This document shows positions 35,212-44,681 of a DNA stretch of 64,000 bases, in pieces (positions within the stretch are counted from its first letter, which is position 1; each line of letters opens with the position of its first letter). Location: positions 186,001-250,000 of the forward strand of contig NZ_JACRTD010000002.1 in NCBI RefSeq assembly GCF_014385085.1, read 5' to 3'. Below the pieces are notes generated by a model. It was not told where the DNA came from and did not search any database. It saw only the letters and a list, made by a program, of their open reading frames with translations. Source of the stretch: Youxingia wuxianensis. GTDB taxonomy: Bacteria > Bacillota > Clostridia > Oscillospirales > Ruminococcaceae. A program made the position numbers and the translations under genes.

Positions 35212-35973
35212 TTATTCATTTTCTTGTACTGGGCTTTCTGGTTCTTCCTGGGAAACCATTTCCTGGACCGCCGCTTTGCGGATAATACCCATAGGAGTTT
35301 GTTCGTTGGTCTGGCCCAGGGGGTTGTCTTTTAAAATCTTCACCAGAAGATCTCGATCCATCTGGGGACTGGAAGTTCCCAAAATCTGTCCTTCCAAATC
35401 GTTAATGTCGGTAATCGCTACTGCAACGCCTATTTTATCAGAAATTTCCGCTGCTACCTTGTCTGGCTGCGCAGGTCCGAGCACCACATAATGATTATAA
35501 GGAGGCAGGGTAAACTCACAGGGACCGTCGATGCTTCGCGCTTTGTAACCGGCGATATTATAAAACCAACCCCGTTTGCCGAACAGCTTACCAATAGCGG
35601 AAATTGCCGCCGCAAACAAGATTTTGATAGTTCCGCATTCTTGCAGCGCCATTTCCATTGTTTCTGGGATACCAAGCCCAATTCCATACGGCGTTTTTAA
35701 AACAAACTTGCACAGAAAGCGGGCAAGAGGCCGGGGGTGAATATCTTTCATAGGAATAGCACGTTTTTGAGTACAGGCGACGGCTTTTTCAGTGATGAAA
35801 ACAATATCTCCCTGCTGTACGTAAGGGGCGGCATATTTTTCCACAACATCGATAATATTATCCGCGTCGGTAATCACATGGGTTTTAATACACAACCGGC
35901 GGTAATCTATCCCATCCACTGTAATAGTTTCGTTTTTTTCCGGATTAACTACATATCCAACTTCATTTGACAT
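35212..35973 (-). CDS. F420-0:gamma-glutamyl ligase (CofE)-like protein
   Basis: The 253-residue protein resembles CofE-type ligases, which add glutamate to coenzyme F420-0. Landmarks are IKTHVITDADNI, a GDIVFITEKAVACTQ segment and LGPAQPDKVAAEI. Firmicutes without F420 carry such homologs, so the true substrate is unknown. The C-terminal tail (about 240-253) is acidic and rich in Glu, Ser and Pro, with no obvious role. No F420 biosynthesis genes are nearby. Its stop codon is immediately followed by a copy of the structured repeat. Confidence 0.8.
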   Translation of the reverse strand: MSNEVGYVVNPEKNETITVDGIDYRRLCIKTHVITDADNIIDVVEKYAAPYVQQGDIVFITEKAVACTQKRAIPMKDIHPRPLARFLCKFVLKTPYGIGLGIPETMEMALQECGTIKILFAAAISAIGKLFGKRGWFYNIAGYKARSIDGPCEFTLPPYNHYVVLGPAQPDKVAAEISDKIGVAVAITDINDLEGQILGTSSPQMDRDLLVKILKDNPLGQTNEQTPMGIIRKAAVQEMVSQEEPESPVQENE

Positions 35974-36057
35974 TTTAAACCCTACCTTTTATAGTAACTG
36001 TTAATATTTTCCCAAACTTCTACCGGAATTATACAACTCCAGTGCCTAACAGTCAAA

Positions 36058-36921
36058 TTATACTTGTGATTTAGCCGCCAGTCGGTCGCAATATACACAC
36101 CAGCAGGTAATGGACACAATAACCACCGCGCCGCCTACAAAAGCGAAAGCTCCCGGCGCTTCTCCGGTAAACAGGAACACCCAAACCGGATTGAGCAGCG
36201 GCTCCAGCGCTCCCAGAAGGGAACAGACCAAAGGCGGACAGTTTTTTACTGCTATGCCATACAGCACATACGGAATACCTAACTGTACAATTCCCAAGGC
36301 AAGGATACTAAGCACTGCCGTAGTGATTACCGGCGTAGGGAAGAAAAAGGCGGTGGGAACGCCCACGACCGCTGTAAAAAGGTGTCCTAAAAAGATGCCG
36401 CTCATTCTGGCATTATCGTCGGTGGTACGCCCGGTAAAAATAAACATCAGCCCCATAAACAGGCCGGACAAGATCCCTATAATATTACCCATGAGCTTTC
36501 CTGGGGAGAGCTGATCGAAAAAAAACAAAGCAATTCCGCAGGTAGTAGCAATAACAGCGATAATATCCGCATGGATAAATTTTTGTTTAAAGAATACAGC
36601 AGAAAGCACCAGAATAAAAATTGGCGCGGTAAACTGCAAAATAATAGCGTTGGCCGCAGTAGTCAGCTTGTTGGCGGTAACAAAACAAAGAAACGTAGCA
36701 CATAAAAAAATCCCGCTGACAAAAGCATCGCGGTTGAAGATCATTTTTTGCTTCCTTGCTTTCATATATACTACTACTACCAAAGAGGCAACCAGGCTAC
36801 GAAATCCAGCGATTACCAGTGGATTCCAGGGAATAAGTTTAATAAAAATACCCGCGATACTCCACAAACTGGAACAGATAAGCATTAAAATAATTGCCCG
36901 ATGTTTCAGATTTTTAGTCAT
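36058..36921 (-). CDS. EamA/DMT-superfamily transporter
   Basis: The 287-residue protein has ten predicted transmembrane helices in two EamA repeats (about 10-140 and 150-280). CSSLWSIAGIFIKLIPWNPLVIAGFRSL in the first helix pair is typical of drug/metabolite transporters, and SLLGALEPLLNPVWVFLFTGE is the second-repeat signature. Such proteins export metabolites such as amino acids; the substrate is unknown. It is divergent from the MBOAT gene. Confidence 0.9.
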   Translation of the reverse strand: MTKNLKHRAIILMLICSSLWSIAGIFIKLIPWNPLVIAGFRSLVASLVVVVYMKARKQKMIFNRDAFVSGIFLCATFLCFVTANKLTTAANAIILQFTAPIFILVLSAVFFKQKFIHADIIAVIATTCGIALFFFDQLSPGKLMGNIIGILSGLFMGLMFIFTGRTTDDNARMSGIFLGHLFTAVVGVPTAFFFPTPVITTAVLSILALGIVQLGIPYVLYGIAVKNCPPLVCSLLGALEPLLNPVWVFLFTGEAPGAFAFVGGAVVIVSITCWCVYCDRLAAKSQV

Positions 36922-37085
36922 TTTTGAAGCAGATACTCCCTTATTTAAAAATAAAAAATCGCAATAACTAGATATTACCTTATAATGATTAAAATTACAA
37001 GAATTCTGTGAAAATTACTTTATTAATTCTTCTAATATGTGTATAATATATTAGAAACAATTTTGCAAGGGAACAGGAGAAGCAG

Positions 37086-38495
37086 ATGGTATTTGCGAAT
37101 TTGGTGTTCATTTATCTTTTTCTCCCTTTAAACCTGATCTTTTATTTTTTATTTAAAAATACCGCTTATCGAAATGTCGTATTGATTGTATTTTCCGTTT
37201 TGTTTTATTCTTGGGGAGAACCAGTGTGGATCTTTTTATTAATACTGTCCTCTACACTGGATTACTGCAATGGGCGGATGATTGAACATTTCGCAGGCCG
37301 CTGGCAGGCAAAAGCGTTTGTCGCTTGTTCGCTGCTGGTAAACTTTGGTTTATTGGGTACATTTAAATACAGCGGTTTTCTTGTAGAAAATATCAATGCG
37401 CTGCTGGGTACGGCTATGCCGGTACCTTCTTTTATGCTGCCTATTGGTATTTCTTTTTATACCTTTCAGACCACCAGTTACATTATTGACGTTTATCGCG
37501 GGGATACGAAGGCGCAGAAGAACCCTCTGTACTATTTTATGTATTTGTCTTTATACTCCCAACTGGTAGCGGGGCCGGTGGTTCGTTATGCGGATATTGC
37601 TCGGGAGATTAATCATCGGACAACCTCCATGACCGATCTGGCGGAAGGAATTACCCGGTTTATGATCGGTCTTGCGAAAAAAGTTGTTATCGCTAACGTA
37701 GCAGGTTCTTTTGCGGGGAAATATATGGACGGTGATATCTCCAGCCTAACGGTAAGCGCTGCGTGGTTTGGCGCGGTGATGTTTACTTTACAAATTTATT
37801 ACGACTTTTCTGGATATTCAGATATGGCTATCGGTCTAGGGCGGATGTTTGGCTTTCATTTTAGGGAGAACTTCAATTATCCTTATATTGCCTGTTCGGC
37901 TACGGAGTTCTGGAGAAGATGGCATATTTCTCTATCCAGCTTTTTTAGGGATTATGTATATATTCCATTGGGAGGAAATCGCAAACACCAGTATTTTAAT
38001 CTTCTGGTGGTGTGGTTCTGTACTGGACTATGGCATGGAGCCAGCTGGAATTTCATTTTGTGGGGATTATATTACGGGCTGTTTATCTGTCTGGAAAAGT
38101 TGTTTTTGGGAAAGACTTTGGAAAAGCTTCCCAGAATATGCCGGCATATTTATTTGCTGCTTATTACAGTGATTGGATGGGTCATTTTCTATTTTGTTGA
38201 TATGGGCCGGCTGGGCCAATATTTGAAAGCTATGTTTGGTATTGGAATAGATAAGCTTTGGGACAGCCATATACAAATTACTATTATGAATAATATTTTC
38301 TGGTTTCTGCTGGCGATCCTTTTTTGTATGCCGGTAGTGGCCAAACTCAAGCGATTTATTTCTCAGCGGCTCAGTTCTATCAATATTTCCGCATTACTGT
38401 TCTGTCAAAGCTTTATGAATGTAATTTTGCTGTTAGTGTGTACCGCCATGCTGGTGGGCCAAAGCTACAATCCGTTTTTATACTTCCGATTTTAA
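37086..38495 (+). CDS. MBOAT-family O-acyltransferase (AlgI-like)
   Basis: The 469-residue polytopic membrane protein belongs to the AlgI/DltB group of O-acyltransferases, which pass acetyl groups from the cytoplasm to extracellular polysaccharides. Both conserved histidines are present: RRWHISLS (His280) and GLWHG (His317, the catalytic one), followed by the family's FILWGLYYG helix. It begins an operon with a DHHW partner (36 bp downstream) and a DctP-like lipoprotein. A TATAAT lies at 37042-37047. It is the active-looking counterpart of the degenerate gene at 14760-16088. Confidence 0.94.
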   Translation: MVFANLVFIYLFLPLNLIFYFLFKNTAYRNVVLIVFSVLFYSWGEPVWIFLLILSSTLDYCNGRMIEHFAGRWQAKAFVACSLLVNFGLLGTFKYSGFLVENINALLGTAMPVPSFMLPIGISFYTFQTTSYIIDVYRGDTKAQKNPLYYFMYLSLYSQLVAGPVVRYADIAREINHRTTSMTDLAEGITRFMIGLAKKVVIANVAGSFAGKYMDGDISSLTVSAAWFGAVMFTLQIYYDFSGYSDMAIGLGRMFGFHFRENFNYPYIACSATEFWRRWHISLSSFFRDYVYIPLGGNRKHQYFNLLVVWFCTGLWHGASWNFILWGLYYGLFICLEKLFLGKTLEKLPRICRHIYLLLITVIGWVIFYFVDMGRLGQYLKAMFGIGIDKLWDSHIQITIMNNIFWFLLAILFCMPVVAKLKRFISQRLSSINISALLFCQSFMNVILLLVCTAMLVGQSYNPFLYFRF

Positions 38496-38531
38496 TCAAG
38501 TTCGTAAATTTGTGAAAGGGGGGATGGCTGT

Positions 38532-40136
38532 ATGCGCGAGCAAGAAAATCAAGCAGATGAATATCGTTATCATATTCAGCCCATAAGAGCGGCTTCCTCC
38601 GAGAATCCGGAAGAGGAAATCAACCAGTATTATGGTCTTATCCGGTTAAAATTAGCGCCGAGAAAGCTGTTTAATCTGTCCATCTTTAACGTGCTTCTCG
38701 TATTGGGAGTCATCCTCTGTCTGGGACTGGCTTCCCTTTTTATGACAAAGCCTACTGAAAGTGCGATTGAGAAACGGCAGCTGGCCAAGATGCCGGCCTT
38801 TTCCAAGGAAGCCTTGTTTTCTGGAGAATATACCCGGGGAATAGAAACCTTTTATGCGGATACTTTCCCATTCCGTGATTTTTTTGTGGCACTTTCTGCA
38901 TATATGGAAGAAAATAGCGGCGTACGTATGGATGACGCCCGTATTCTAGCCCCCTCCCCCAACGAGAGCACCGATCCCATCACCGGCGGCGCTCCGTCTG
39001 TGCCCTCTTCTGCCAGCAGCACCGCTCCAGAAGGGACTTCTTTACCGGCGCAGCAAGACGCTGCGTCCTCCTCTCAGCCTTCCGCGGCGGAGAATACGGA
39101 TGTGGACGATGGTATCGCTGGATCGGTGAGCAATGGAATTTTTGTTTATAAAGGCAGGGCGATGTCCCTGTTCGGCGGTTCAAAAGAGAACGGAAAATGG
39201 TATGCGGATGTACTAAATTTATATAAACAGCAGCTGCCGGATGTGAAAATTTATGATATGATCATCCCGACGGCGATTGAGTTTTATGTGCCGGATAAAT
39301 ATGCTGACTTAACGCAGCCGCAAAAACCGATGATTGATTATATTTATTCTTGTCTTGCTCCAAGTATCAAACGGGTAGATGCTTATAGCAAACTTCAGGA
39401 GCACGCGGAGGAATATATCTATTTCCGTACGGATCATCACTGGACTGGTTTAGGGGCATATTATGCCTATACTGCGTTTTGTGAGCAAGCGGGCCTGTCT
39501 GCTTTGCCTGTCAGTGATTTTGAAACCCGCCGGCTGGATAATTTCATTGGTACTATGTATGCCCAATCCAAAGACTCTACCCTTTTGGGAAACCCAGACT
39601 ATGTGGATTACTATGTTTTTAACACTGGCTATACCGCTCGGCGTTACGATTATAACGCCCCTTACTATGGGATTCCCCATACCTTATGGGGAGAATATGC
39701 CCAAAGTCCAAACAGCTATTCTGTATTTCTCCATGGAGATTTCCCGCTGATACAAGTCAAAACGGATATTCATAACGGCAAAAAGATTCTGGTGGTAAAG
39801 GAGTCCTTCGGAAATGCATTCGCTCCTTTTTTGATTAACCATTATGAAGAGGTTTATATTGTAGACCAGCGGTATTTCCAGCTGAATTTGGTGGAATTTA
39901 TTAAGGAAAATGGAATTGGAGAGCTGATTTTTGCAAATAACAGCTTTGCCGCCTGTACTCCTTATCATATTTCTCATATTGATAATATGAGATTCCAAAC
40001 TTTTGTTCCTTATGTTCCGGAAGAGGGAGAACAATCGTCTGATATCAGTGAAAGCGAAGAAGAGGATGACGGCGGAATCGACCTTCGCCCATATAAAAAG
40101 AAAGAGGACGACTTATCTATTATTTATGACGACTGA
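38532..40136 (+). CDS. DHHW-family surface acetyltransferase partner (AlgJ-like)
   Basis: The 534-residue protein has a cytoplasmic N-terminus (about 1-45), one membrane helix (about 50-70), a Ser/Pro-rich linker (about 143-190) and an extracellular SGNH-like domain. The DHHW motif is intact (TDHHWTGLG, Asp301-His302-His303), and VKESFGN holds the candidate nucleophile Ser425. Proteins of this type complete O-acetylation of surface glycans together with an MBOAT. The tail (about 498-534) is acidic. Ribosome binding site AAGGGGGG precedes the ATG. Confidence 0.9.
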   Translation: MREQENQADEYRYHIQPIRAASSENPEEEINQYYGLIRLKLAPRKLFNLSIFNVLLVLGVILCLGLASLFMTKPTESAIEKRQLAKMPAFSKEALFSGEYTRGIETFYADTFPFRDFFVALSAYMEENSGVRMDDARILAPSPNESTDPITGGAPSVPSSASSTAPEGTSLPAQQDAASSSQPSAAENTDVDDGIAGSVSNGIFVYKGRAMSLFGGSKENGKWYADVLNLYKQQLPDVKIYDMIIPTAIEFYVPDKYADLTQPQKPMIDYIYSCLAPSIKRVDAYSKLQEHAEEYIYFRTDHHWTGLGAYYAYTAFCEQAGLSALPVSDFETRRLDNFIGTMYAQSKDSTLLGNPDYVDYYVFNTGYTARRYDYNAPYYGIPHTLWGEYAQSPNSYSVFLHGDFPLIQVKTDIHNGKKILVVKESFGNAFAPFLINHYEEVYIVDQRYFQLNLVEFIKENGIGELIFANNSFAACTPYHISHIDNMRFQTFVPYVPEEGEQSSDISESEEEDDGGIDLRPYKKKEDDLSIIYDD

Positions 40137-40163
40137 ATTTTCTAAAAGAGCAGGAGGGCGGAT

Positions 40164-41174
40164 ATGAAAAAGCGAATAACTTTTCTGTTGGCGTGCTTGG
40201 GTATGTGTGTATGTCTGCTTTGCTCCTGCCATCCCATGCAGGATCCTGCTGTGGAAGAAACGCCCGTTCAAACTGTGCAGCTTTCTTTTCAAATCAGTAG
40301 TCGGGTGGACGATGTGCTTTTGGAGCAGGCGGAATTGTTTATGGAAAGGGTGCAGAAGTTAAGCGAAGGGACAATTCGTATGGAGCTAATCACTGCGGCT
40401 CCTGGCAGCGATGCCCTCAAGCAGGGGGAGTGGGATATTGCTCTATTATACAATATCCAGATGGCCCAGGCAGACAGCCTGTTTTCTATGTTTGGACTTC
40501 CGTTTATTTATGATGACTGGAATCATATGAGTCGGGCGCTTAATTGCCAGCAGATCCTAGAAATTTTGCAAGAGCGGCTCGCCAATAAAAATATCAAGCC
40601 GTTGGCGGCCATTTATAATGGAAATACCAGCTTAGTGGCGCTGGAAAAGGACATCCGAGACGTGGGAGATTTTAAAGACCGGGTGCTCGCTGTACGGGCG
40701 GACAGCGAAGAGAAGATAAAGGCATTCCAGGCGCTGGGCGCCCAGGTGGAGCCATATCCCGCTTTGTCTATTGTGGAAATGCTCAACAGCGGCATCGTGG
40801 ATGCTGCAGAGGTTTCCATCGATCAAACAGCAGGAATTTTAGCGGCTCCGCAAGATATTCATTATATTAATTCTCAGCATACGATTAAGCCTTTATGGTT
40901 GGTGGTAAACGCCCAAACCTTTGAGAAGCTGGATAGTGTACAGCAGGCGGCAATTTATGAAGGAATCGCCGGCTTTTTGGCACAGGTGGACGATGCGAGG
41001 GCACAGCATGAAAGCCAGTTGATGTTGGAACTGCAGGATCAGGGAATTGCCATTGTAGATATTGAGCGGGAGGAGTTAGGAACAGCACTTTATAATAGCA
41101 GTGCAGGTGCCTATACTGCACCGGACTATTTTGACCTTCGTATCTATAATATTATTCAGGAATACGCATTATAA
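40164..41174 (+). CDS. DctP-like (TRAP-type) solute-binding lipoprotein, orphan
   Basis: The 336-residue protein has a lipoprotein signal (lipobox LLCSC, about residues 17-21) and the TRAP-transporter periplasmic receptor fold: DIALLYNIQM in the first lobe, DRVLAVRADSEEKIKAFQALGAQVEPYPA with the conserved arginine, and NSGIVDAAEVS. TRAP receptors bind organic acids and work with DctQ/DctM permeases, which are absent from the window. It lies 27 bp after the DHHW gene, apparently in the same operon, and may act as an extracellular sensor or binding protein for the acetylation system (inference). Confidence 0.83.
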   Translation: MKKRITFLLACLGMCVCLLCSCHPMQDPAVEETPVQTVQLSFQISSRVDDVLLEQAELFMERVQKLSEGTIRMELITAAPGSDALKQGEWDIALLYNIQMAQADSLFSMFGLPFIYDDWNHMSRALNCQQILEILQERLANKNIKPLAAIYNGNTSLVALEKDIRDVGDFKDRVLAVRADSEEKIKAFQALGAQVEPYPALSIVEMLNSGIVDAAEVSIDQTAGILAAPQDIHYINSQHTIKPLWLVVNAQTFEKLDSVQQAAIYEGIAGFLAQVDDARAQHESQLMLELQDQGIAIVDIEREELGTALYNSSAGAYTAPDYFDLRIYNIIQEYAL

Positions 41175-41184
41175 AATAATTCCG

Positions 41185-42141
41185 GCAAAAGGATATTTTG
41201 CTCCCGGACTTCGTCCGGGTATGGTTTCGTCTTTTACGAAACCATGGGATCCCTTTTGCAGCCAGCGCCCCAAAACGCAAAGCGTTTTCCGCCAACGGCG
41301 GGTGCAAATCTGCGATTTGCCAGGCGCGGCTATAAAAATAGGAGCAAAAGGATATTTTGCTCCCGGACTTCGTCCGGGTATGGTTTCGTCTTTTACGAAA
41401 CCATGGGATCCCTTTTGCAGCCAGCGCCCCAAAACGCAAAGCGTTTTCCGCCAACGGCGGGTGCAAATCTGCGATTTGCTAGGCGCGGCTATAAAAAAAT
41501 AACAGCAAAACATCGTTTTGCTCCCGGACTTCGTCCGGGTATGGTTTCGTCTTTTACGAAACCATGGTATTCCTTTTGCAGCCAGCGCCCCAAAACGCAA
41601 AGCGTTTTCCGCCAACGGCGGGTGCAAATCTACGATTTGCTAGGCGCGGCTATAAAAAAATAACAGCAAAACATCGTTTTGCTCCCGGACTTCGTCCGGG
41701 TATGGTTTCGTCTTTTACGAAACCATGGTATTCCTTTTGCAGCCAGCGCCCCAAAACGCAAAGCGTTTTCCGCCAACGGCGGGTGCAAATCTACGATTTG
41801 CTAGGCGCGGCTATAAAAAAATAACAGCAAAACATCGTTTTGCTCCCGGACTTCGTCCGGGTATGGTTTCGTCTTTTACGAAACCATGGTATTCCTTTTG
41901 CAGCCAGCGCCCCAAAACGCAAAGCGTTTTCCGCCAACGGCGGGTGCAAATCTACGATTTGCTAGGCGCGGCTATAAAAAATAGGAGCAAAAGGATATTT
42001 TGCCCCCGGACAAGTGTCCGGGGAAGGTTTCGCAGAAATGCGAAACCTAGCTATTCTTTTGCAGCCAGCGCCCCAAAACGCAAAGCGTTTCCGCCAACGG
42101 CGGGTGCAAATCTGCGATTTGCTAGGCGCGGCTATAAAAAA
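41185..42141 (+). repeat. Six-copy tandem array of a hairpin-rich ~160-bp repeat
   Basis: Units start at 41185, 41344, 41505, 41666, 41827 and 41987 (periods 159, 161, 161, 161, 160). Every unit contains, in order: GCAAAA..TTTTGC hairpin; CCCGGAC-TTC-GTCCGGG; a 10-bp GGTTTCGT stem; a long-range stem AGCC-A-GCGCC / GGCGC-GGCT enclosing three hairpins (AAAACGC-AAA-GCGTTTT, CCGCC-AAC-GGCGG, GCAAATC-TGC-GATTTGC). Units 1-2, 3-5 and 6 are sequence variants: units 3-5 change the first hairpin to GCAAAAC-ATC-GTTTTGC, unit 6 swaps loops and closing pairs (GTTTCGC/GCGAAAC). Structure is kept in each. The array begins ten bases after the DctP-like stop codon. Confidence 0.95.
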
Positions 42142-42151
42142 CGACTTTAGT

Positions 42152-42193
42152 AAAAGAACTCTCTCCCGACTGGCCGGGAGAGAGTTCTTTTTT
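42152..42193. terminator. Bidirectional terminator after the repeat array and the PBP gene
   Basis: A 16-bp stem (AAAGAACTCTCTCCCG and complement, loop ACTGGC) with A- and T-runs on both sides. Confidence 0.92.
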
Positions 42194-44417
42194 AATCGTC
42201 AAAAATGATTACGGTTTTATCTCCATCTTTTACGCGTCTTACATGGCCGCTGCCGTCCTCATCTTCGTCATCCGTCAAATCCTTAGAACTGATCACATCC
42301 GAATGTTCAGAACACTCTGCGGGAAGATTGGAGCTTTTATACCAGCCTTCCGCAGTAGTCGGGCAGGTGTCCAGCGCCAACCCACCGGATTCTGTACAGT
42401 ACATTGCCTTTTCTACCTGGCCCCACACAGGAAAATCCTTGACTTCCAAACCTTCGTGAATCGGTCCCATAATAGATTTATAAGCTACCGGCGGGGGATA
42501 AGTCAGCCCCACATAACGAATAGTAGCCGGGGTATCATAACCCATCCATACGGCGGTTACATAATATGGGGTAACCCCCATAAACCACTGGTCATAATCC
42601 TCAGAGGAAGTACCGGTTTTACCAGCAACTGGCATAGAACTAAATTTTGCCGCACGTCCGGTACCATAAGGTCCGGTGGTTACACGCTGCATCAGCTTAT
42701 TAAGAATAGTCGCTGTCTCCTGAGTAATTACCCGGCGGGGAGTGGTATCTTTTTCCAAAATAATATCGCCTTTGGCATTCAGGACCTTAGTGTAGGAATA
42801 AGGAGGAGTATACAACCCTCCGTTGCCAAAAATCTGATAAGCGCCTGCCATTTCCAATGGGGTGATCCCATGAGTTAAACCACCCAGGGCCATACCGGAA
42901 AGGGTAACGTCAGTCATAATCTGACCATTGACCACCTGTTTATCCACCAGATTGTAGCAGCCGACCTTCTGTTTTAAGAAATCATATACAGTGCGCTCTC
43001 CTACCATCTTGACCAGTTTTACTGGAATGGTGTTTACTGAACGCTGGATCGCTTCGTCTACGGTAACATCGCCGAGATAGCTGTTATAATAGTTCACCGG
43101 CCAAGAGATTTCCTGCCCGTTCTCCGTTATGGTAATCGGGGAGTCCTCAATTTTTGTAGACCAGGTGACAATGTCATTTTCAAACGCCTGAAGATAAGCG
43201 GCCAGAGGTTTGATAGCGGAACCGGTCTGCCTCAAGGCCATAGTAGCACGGTTAAAGGAACGATTGTTGGTCTTTTCACCGATTTCGCCGGCGACTGCCA
43301 AAATTTTACCGTTAAGATCGGTAATCACACAGGCGGACTGGGGATATTCCTCATTGGTTACTGGCGGGAAGTTTTCCGCACTGCTGTAGAACTCTTCCAG
43401 GTAATTCTGCATCTCCACATCCACAGTAGTGTAAATTCGATAACCGCCGCTGTACAGCTGCCGCTGGGCAAACTGATAGGTATAGCCTTTTTCTTCCACC
43501 AGGTCGGCAATAACATCCTCAATAACCATATCTACAAAATAACTGTTGATCTGCTGTACTTCTTGGAAATGAGCTGCTCCTTTAAACTCCAGGGGCTCAT
43601 TAAGAGCCTGCTCATATTCTTCGTCCGTCAGTTTTCCCTGGTCCCACATAGCCCAAAGGACATCTTCCTGGCGCTCTCTATTTTTATCCGGGTTGACAAA
43701 TGGATCATAGGCGCCGGGGTATTGGGTAATACCGATAATCGCCGCGGATTCAGCTACGCTAAGCTCGCTGACGTCCTTGCCAAAATATACGTTTGCCGCC
43801 GCCTGTACCCCATAACAGCTATTCCCGAAATATACGGTGTTCAAATAAGCGGCGAGAATTTGTTCCTTGGAGTAATTTTTTTCCAAGTTCAGCGCTCGGA
43901 ATATTTCCTGCACCTTACGCTCAATACGAAGCTCATCGTCCCCAGTGATATTTTTAATCAGCTGCTGGGTAATGGTGGAACCTCCCGCATTGTTTTTATA
44001 AATAGGCACAAACATATTCACAAAGGCCCCGAAGGTACGCTTCCAGTCAACGCCCTGATGTTCCCAGAAACGCTTATCCTCAATTGCGATCAACGCCTCT
44101 TCCATATGTTTGGGGATCTGGTCATAATCCACTTCCGTACGATTTTCAATGCCATAAAGTTTTTGCAGTTCTTTTGGTTCGCCGGTAGCCGGGTCAGTGG
44201 CATAAAATATAGTGGTGTAATTGAACGTAGCATCCTCTAAACGGATTTGTTCATCCGAATTGATATACCTTAAAATATACACCGTCAATACAGAGGCTAC
44301 AATACAGCCGGTGATAATGCCCACCATAACCAGAGCGGCAATCACACGGCCAATATTGGCAAATGTACTTTTTAGCACTTTCCCAGCGGAAAAGTTATTA
44401 TTTTTTTTAGATTCCAT
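42192..44417 (-). CDS. Class A penicillin-binding protein (PBP1A-type)
   Basis: The 741-residue bifunctional enzyme builds peptidoglycan. After a short cytoplasmic tail and one membrane helix (about 20-50) comes the GT51 glycosyltransferase domain, with EDKRFWEHQGVDWKRT, GGSTITQQLIKN and YLNTVYFG, then the transpeptidase domain with the SxxK motif (TGSAIKP), SVN and KTGTS. The C-terminal tail (about 715-741) is Asp/Glu-rich. AAGGAGG precedes the ATG. It is transcribed alone, divergent from the BofC-like gene. Confidence 0.96.
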   Translation of the reverse strand: MESKKNNNFSAGKVLKSTFANIGRVIAALVMVGIITGCIVASVLTVYILRYINSDEQIRLEDATFNYTTIFYATDPATGEPKELQKLYGIENRTEVDYDQIPKHMEEALIAIEDKRFWEHQGVDWKRTFGAFVNMFVPIYKNNAGGSTITQQLIKNITGDDELRIERKVQEIFRALNLEKNYSKEQILAAYLNTVYFGNSCYGVQAAANVYFGKDVSELSVAESAAIIGITQYPGAYDPFVNPDKNRERQEDVLWAMWDQGKLTDEEYEQALNEPLEFKGAAHFQEVQQINSYFVDMVIEDVIADLVEEKGYTYQFAQRQLYSGGYRIYTTVDVEMQNYLEEFYSSAENFPPVTNEEYPQSACVITDLNGKILAVAGEIGEKTNNRSFNRATMALRQTGSAIKPLAAYLQAFENDIVTWSTKIEDSPITITENGQEISWPVNYYNSYLGDVTVDEAIQRSVNTIPVKLVKMVGERTVYDFLKQKVGCYNLVDKQVVNGQIMTDVTLSGMALGGLTHGITPLEMAGAYQIFGNGGLYTPPYSYTKVLNAKGDIILEKDTTPRRVITQETATILNKLMQRVTTGPYGTGRAAKFSSMPVAGKTGTSSEDYDQWFMGVTPYYVTAVWMGYDTPATIRYVGLTYPPPVAYKSIMGPIHEGLEVKDFPVWGQVEKAMYCTESGGLALDTCPTTAEGWYKSSNLPAECSEHSDVISSKDLTDDEDEDGSGHVRRVKDGDKTVIIFDD

Positions 44418-44681
44418 CCGATAGAATCCTCCTTAATACGTCAACAAACATTAGTCTTTGGAGAGATAATTGAAAGAAGGCAAAAACATAAAAATACATT
44501 TTTACATATCCTATAGTATACCACAAATAAATAGCAATGTGTTACAGCTTTTTGAATGAAATTTTCAATATATTGGCAGAAAAAGCTGAGTAATTGGTAT
44601 AATACATATTAAAAGTGTCAAAACTGATGTAAACAAATGCAGTCAAATACCGGATACTTTTGAAATAAATGGGGTGAACTT

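Noticed and set aside
35212..35973. Evidence of coenzyme F420 metabolism
   Set aside because: Only a CofE-like gene is present; such homologs occur in Firmicutes without F420.
41185..42141. CRISPR array
   Set aside because: Units are contiguous, about 160 bp long, without spacers, and no cas genes are in the window.
41152..42150. Long open frames on both strands across the tandem repeats, giving repeated peptides
   Set aside because: The 161-bp period shifts frame at each unit, frames exist on both strands, no ribosome binding sites precede them, and the DNA is better explained as paired hairpins.
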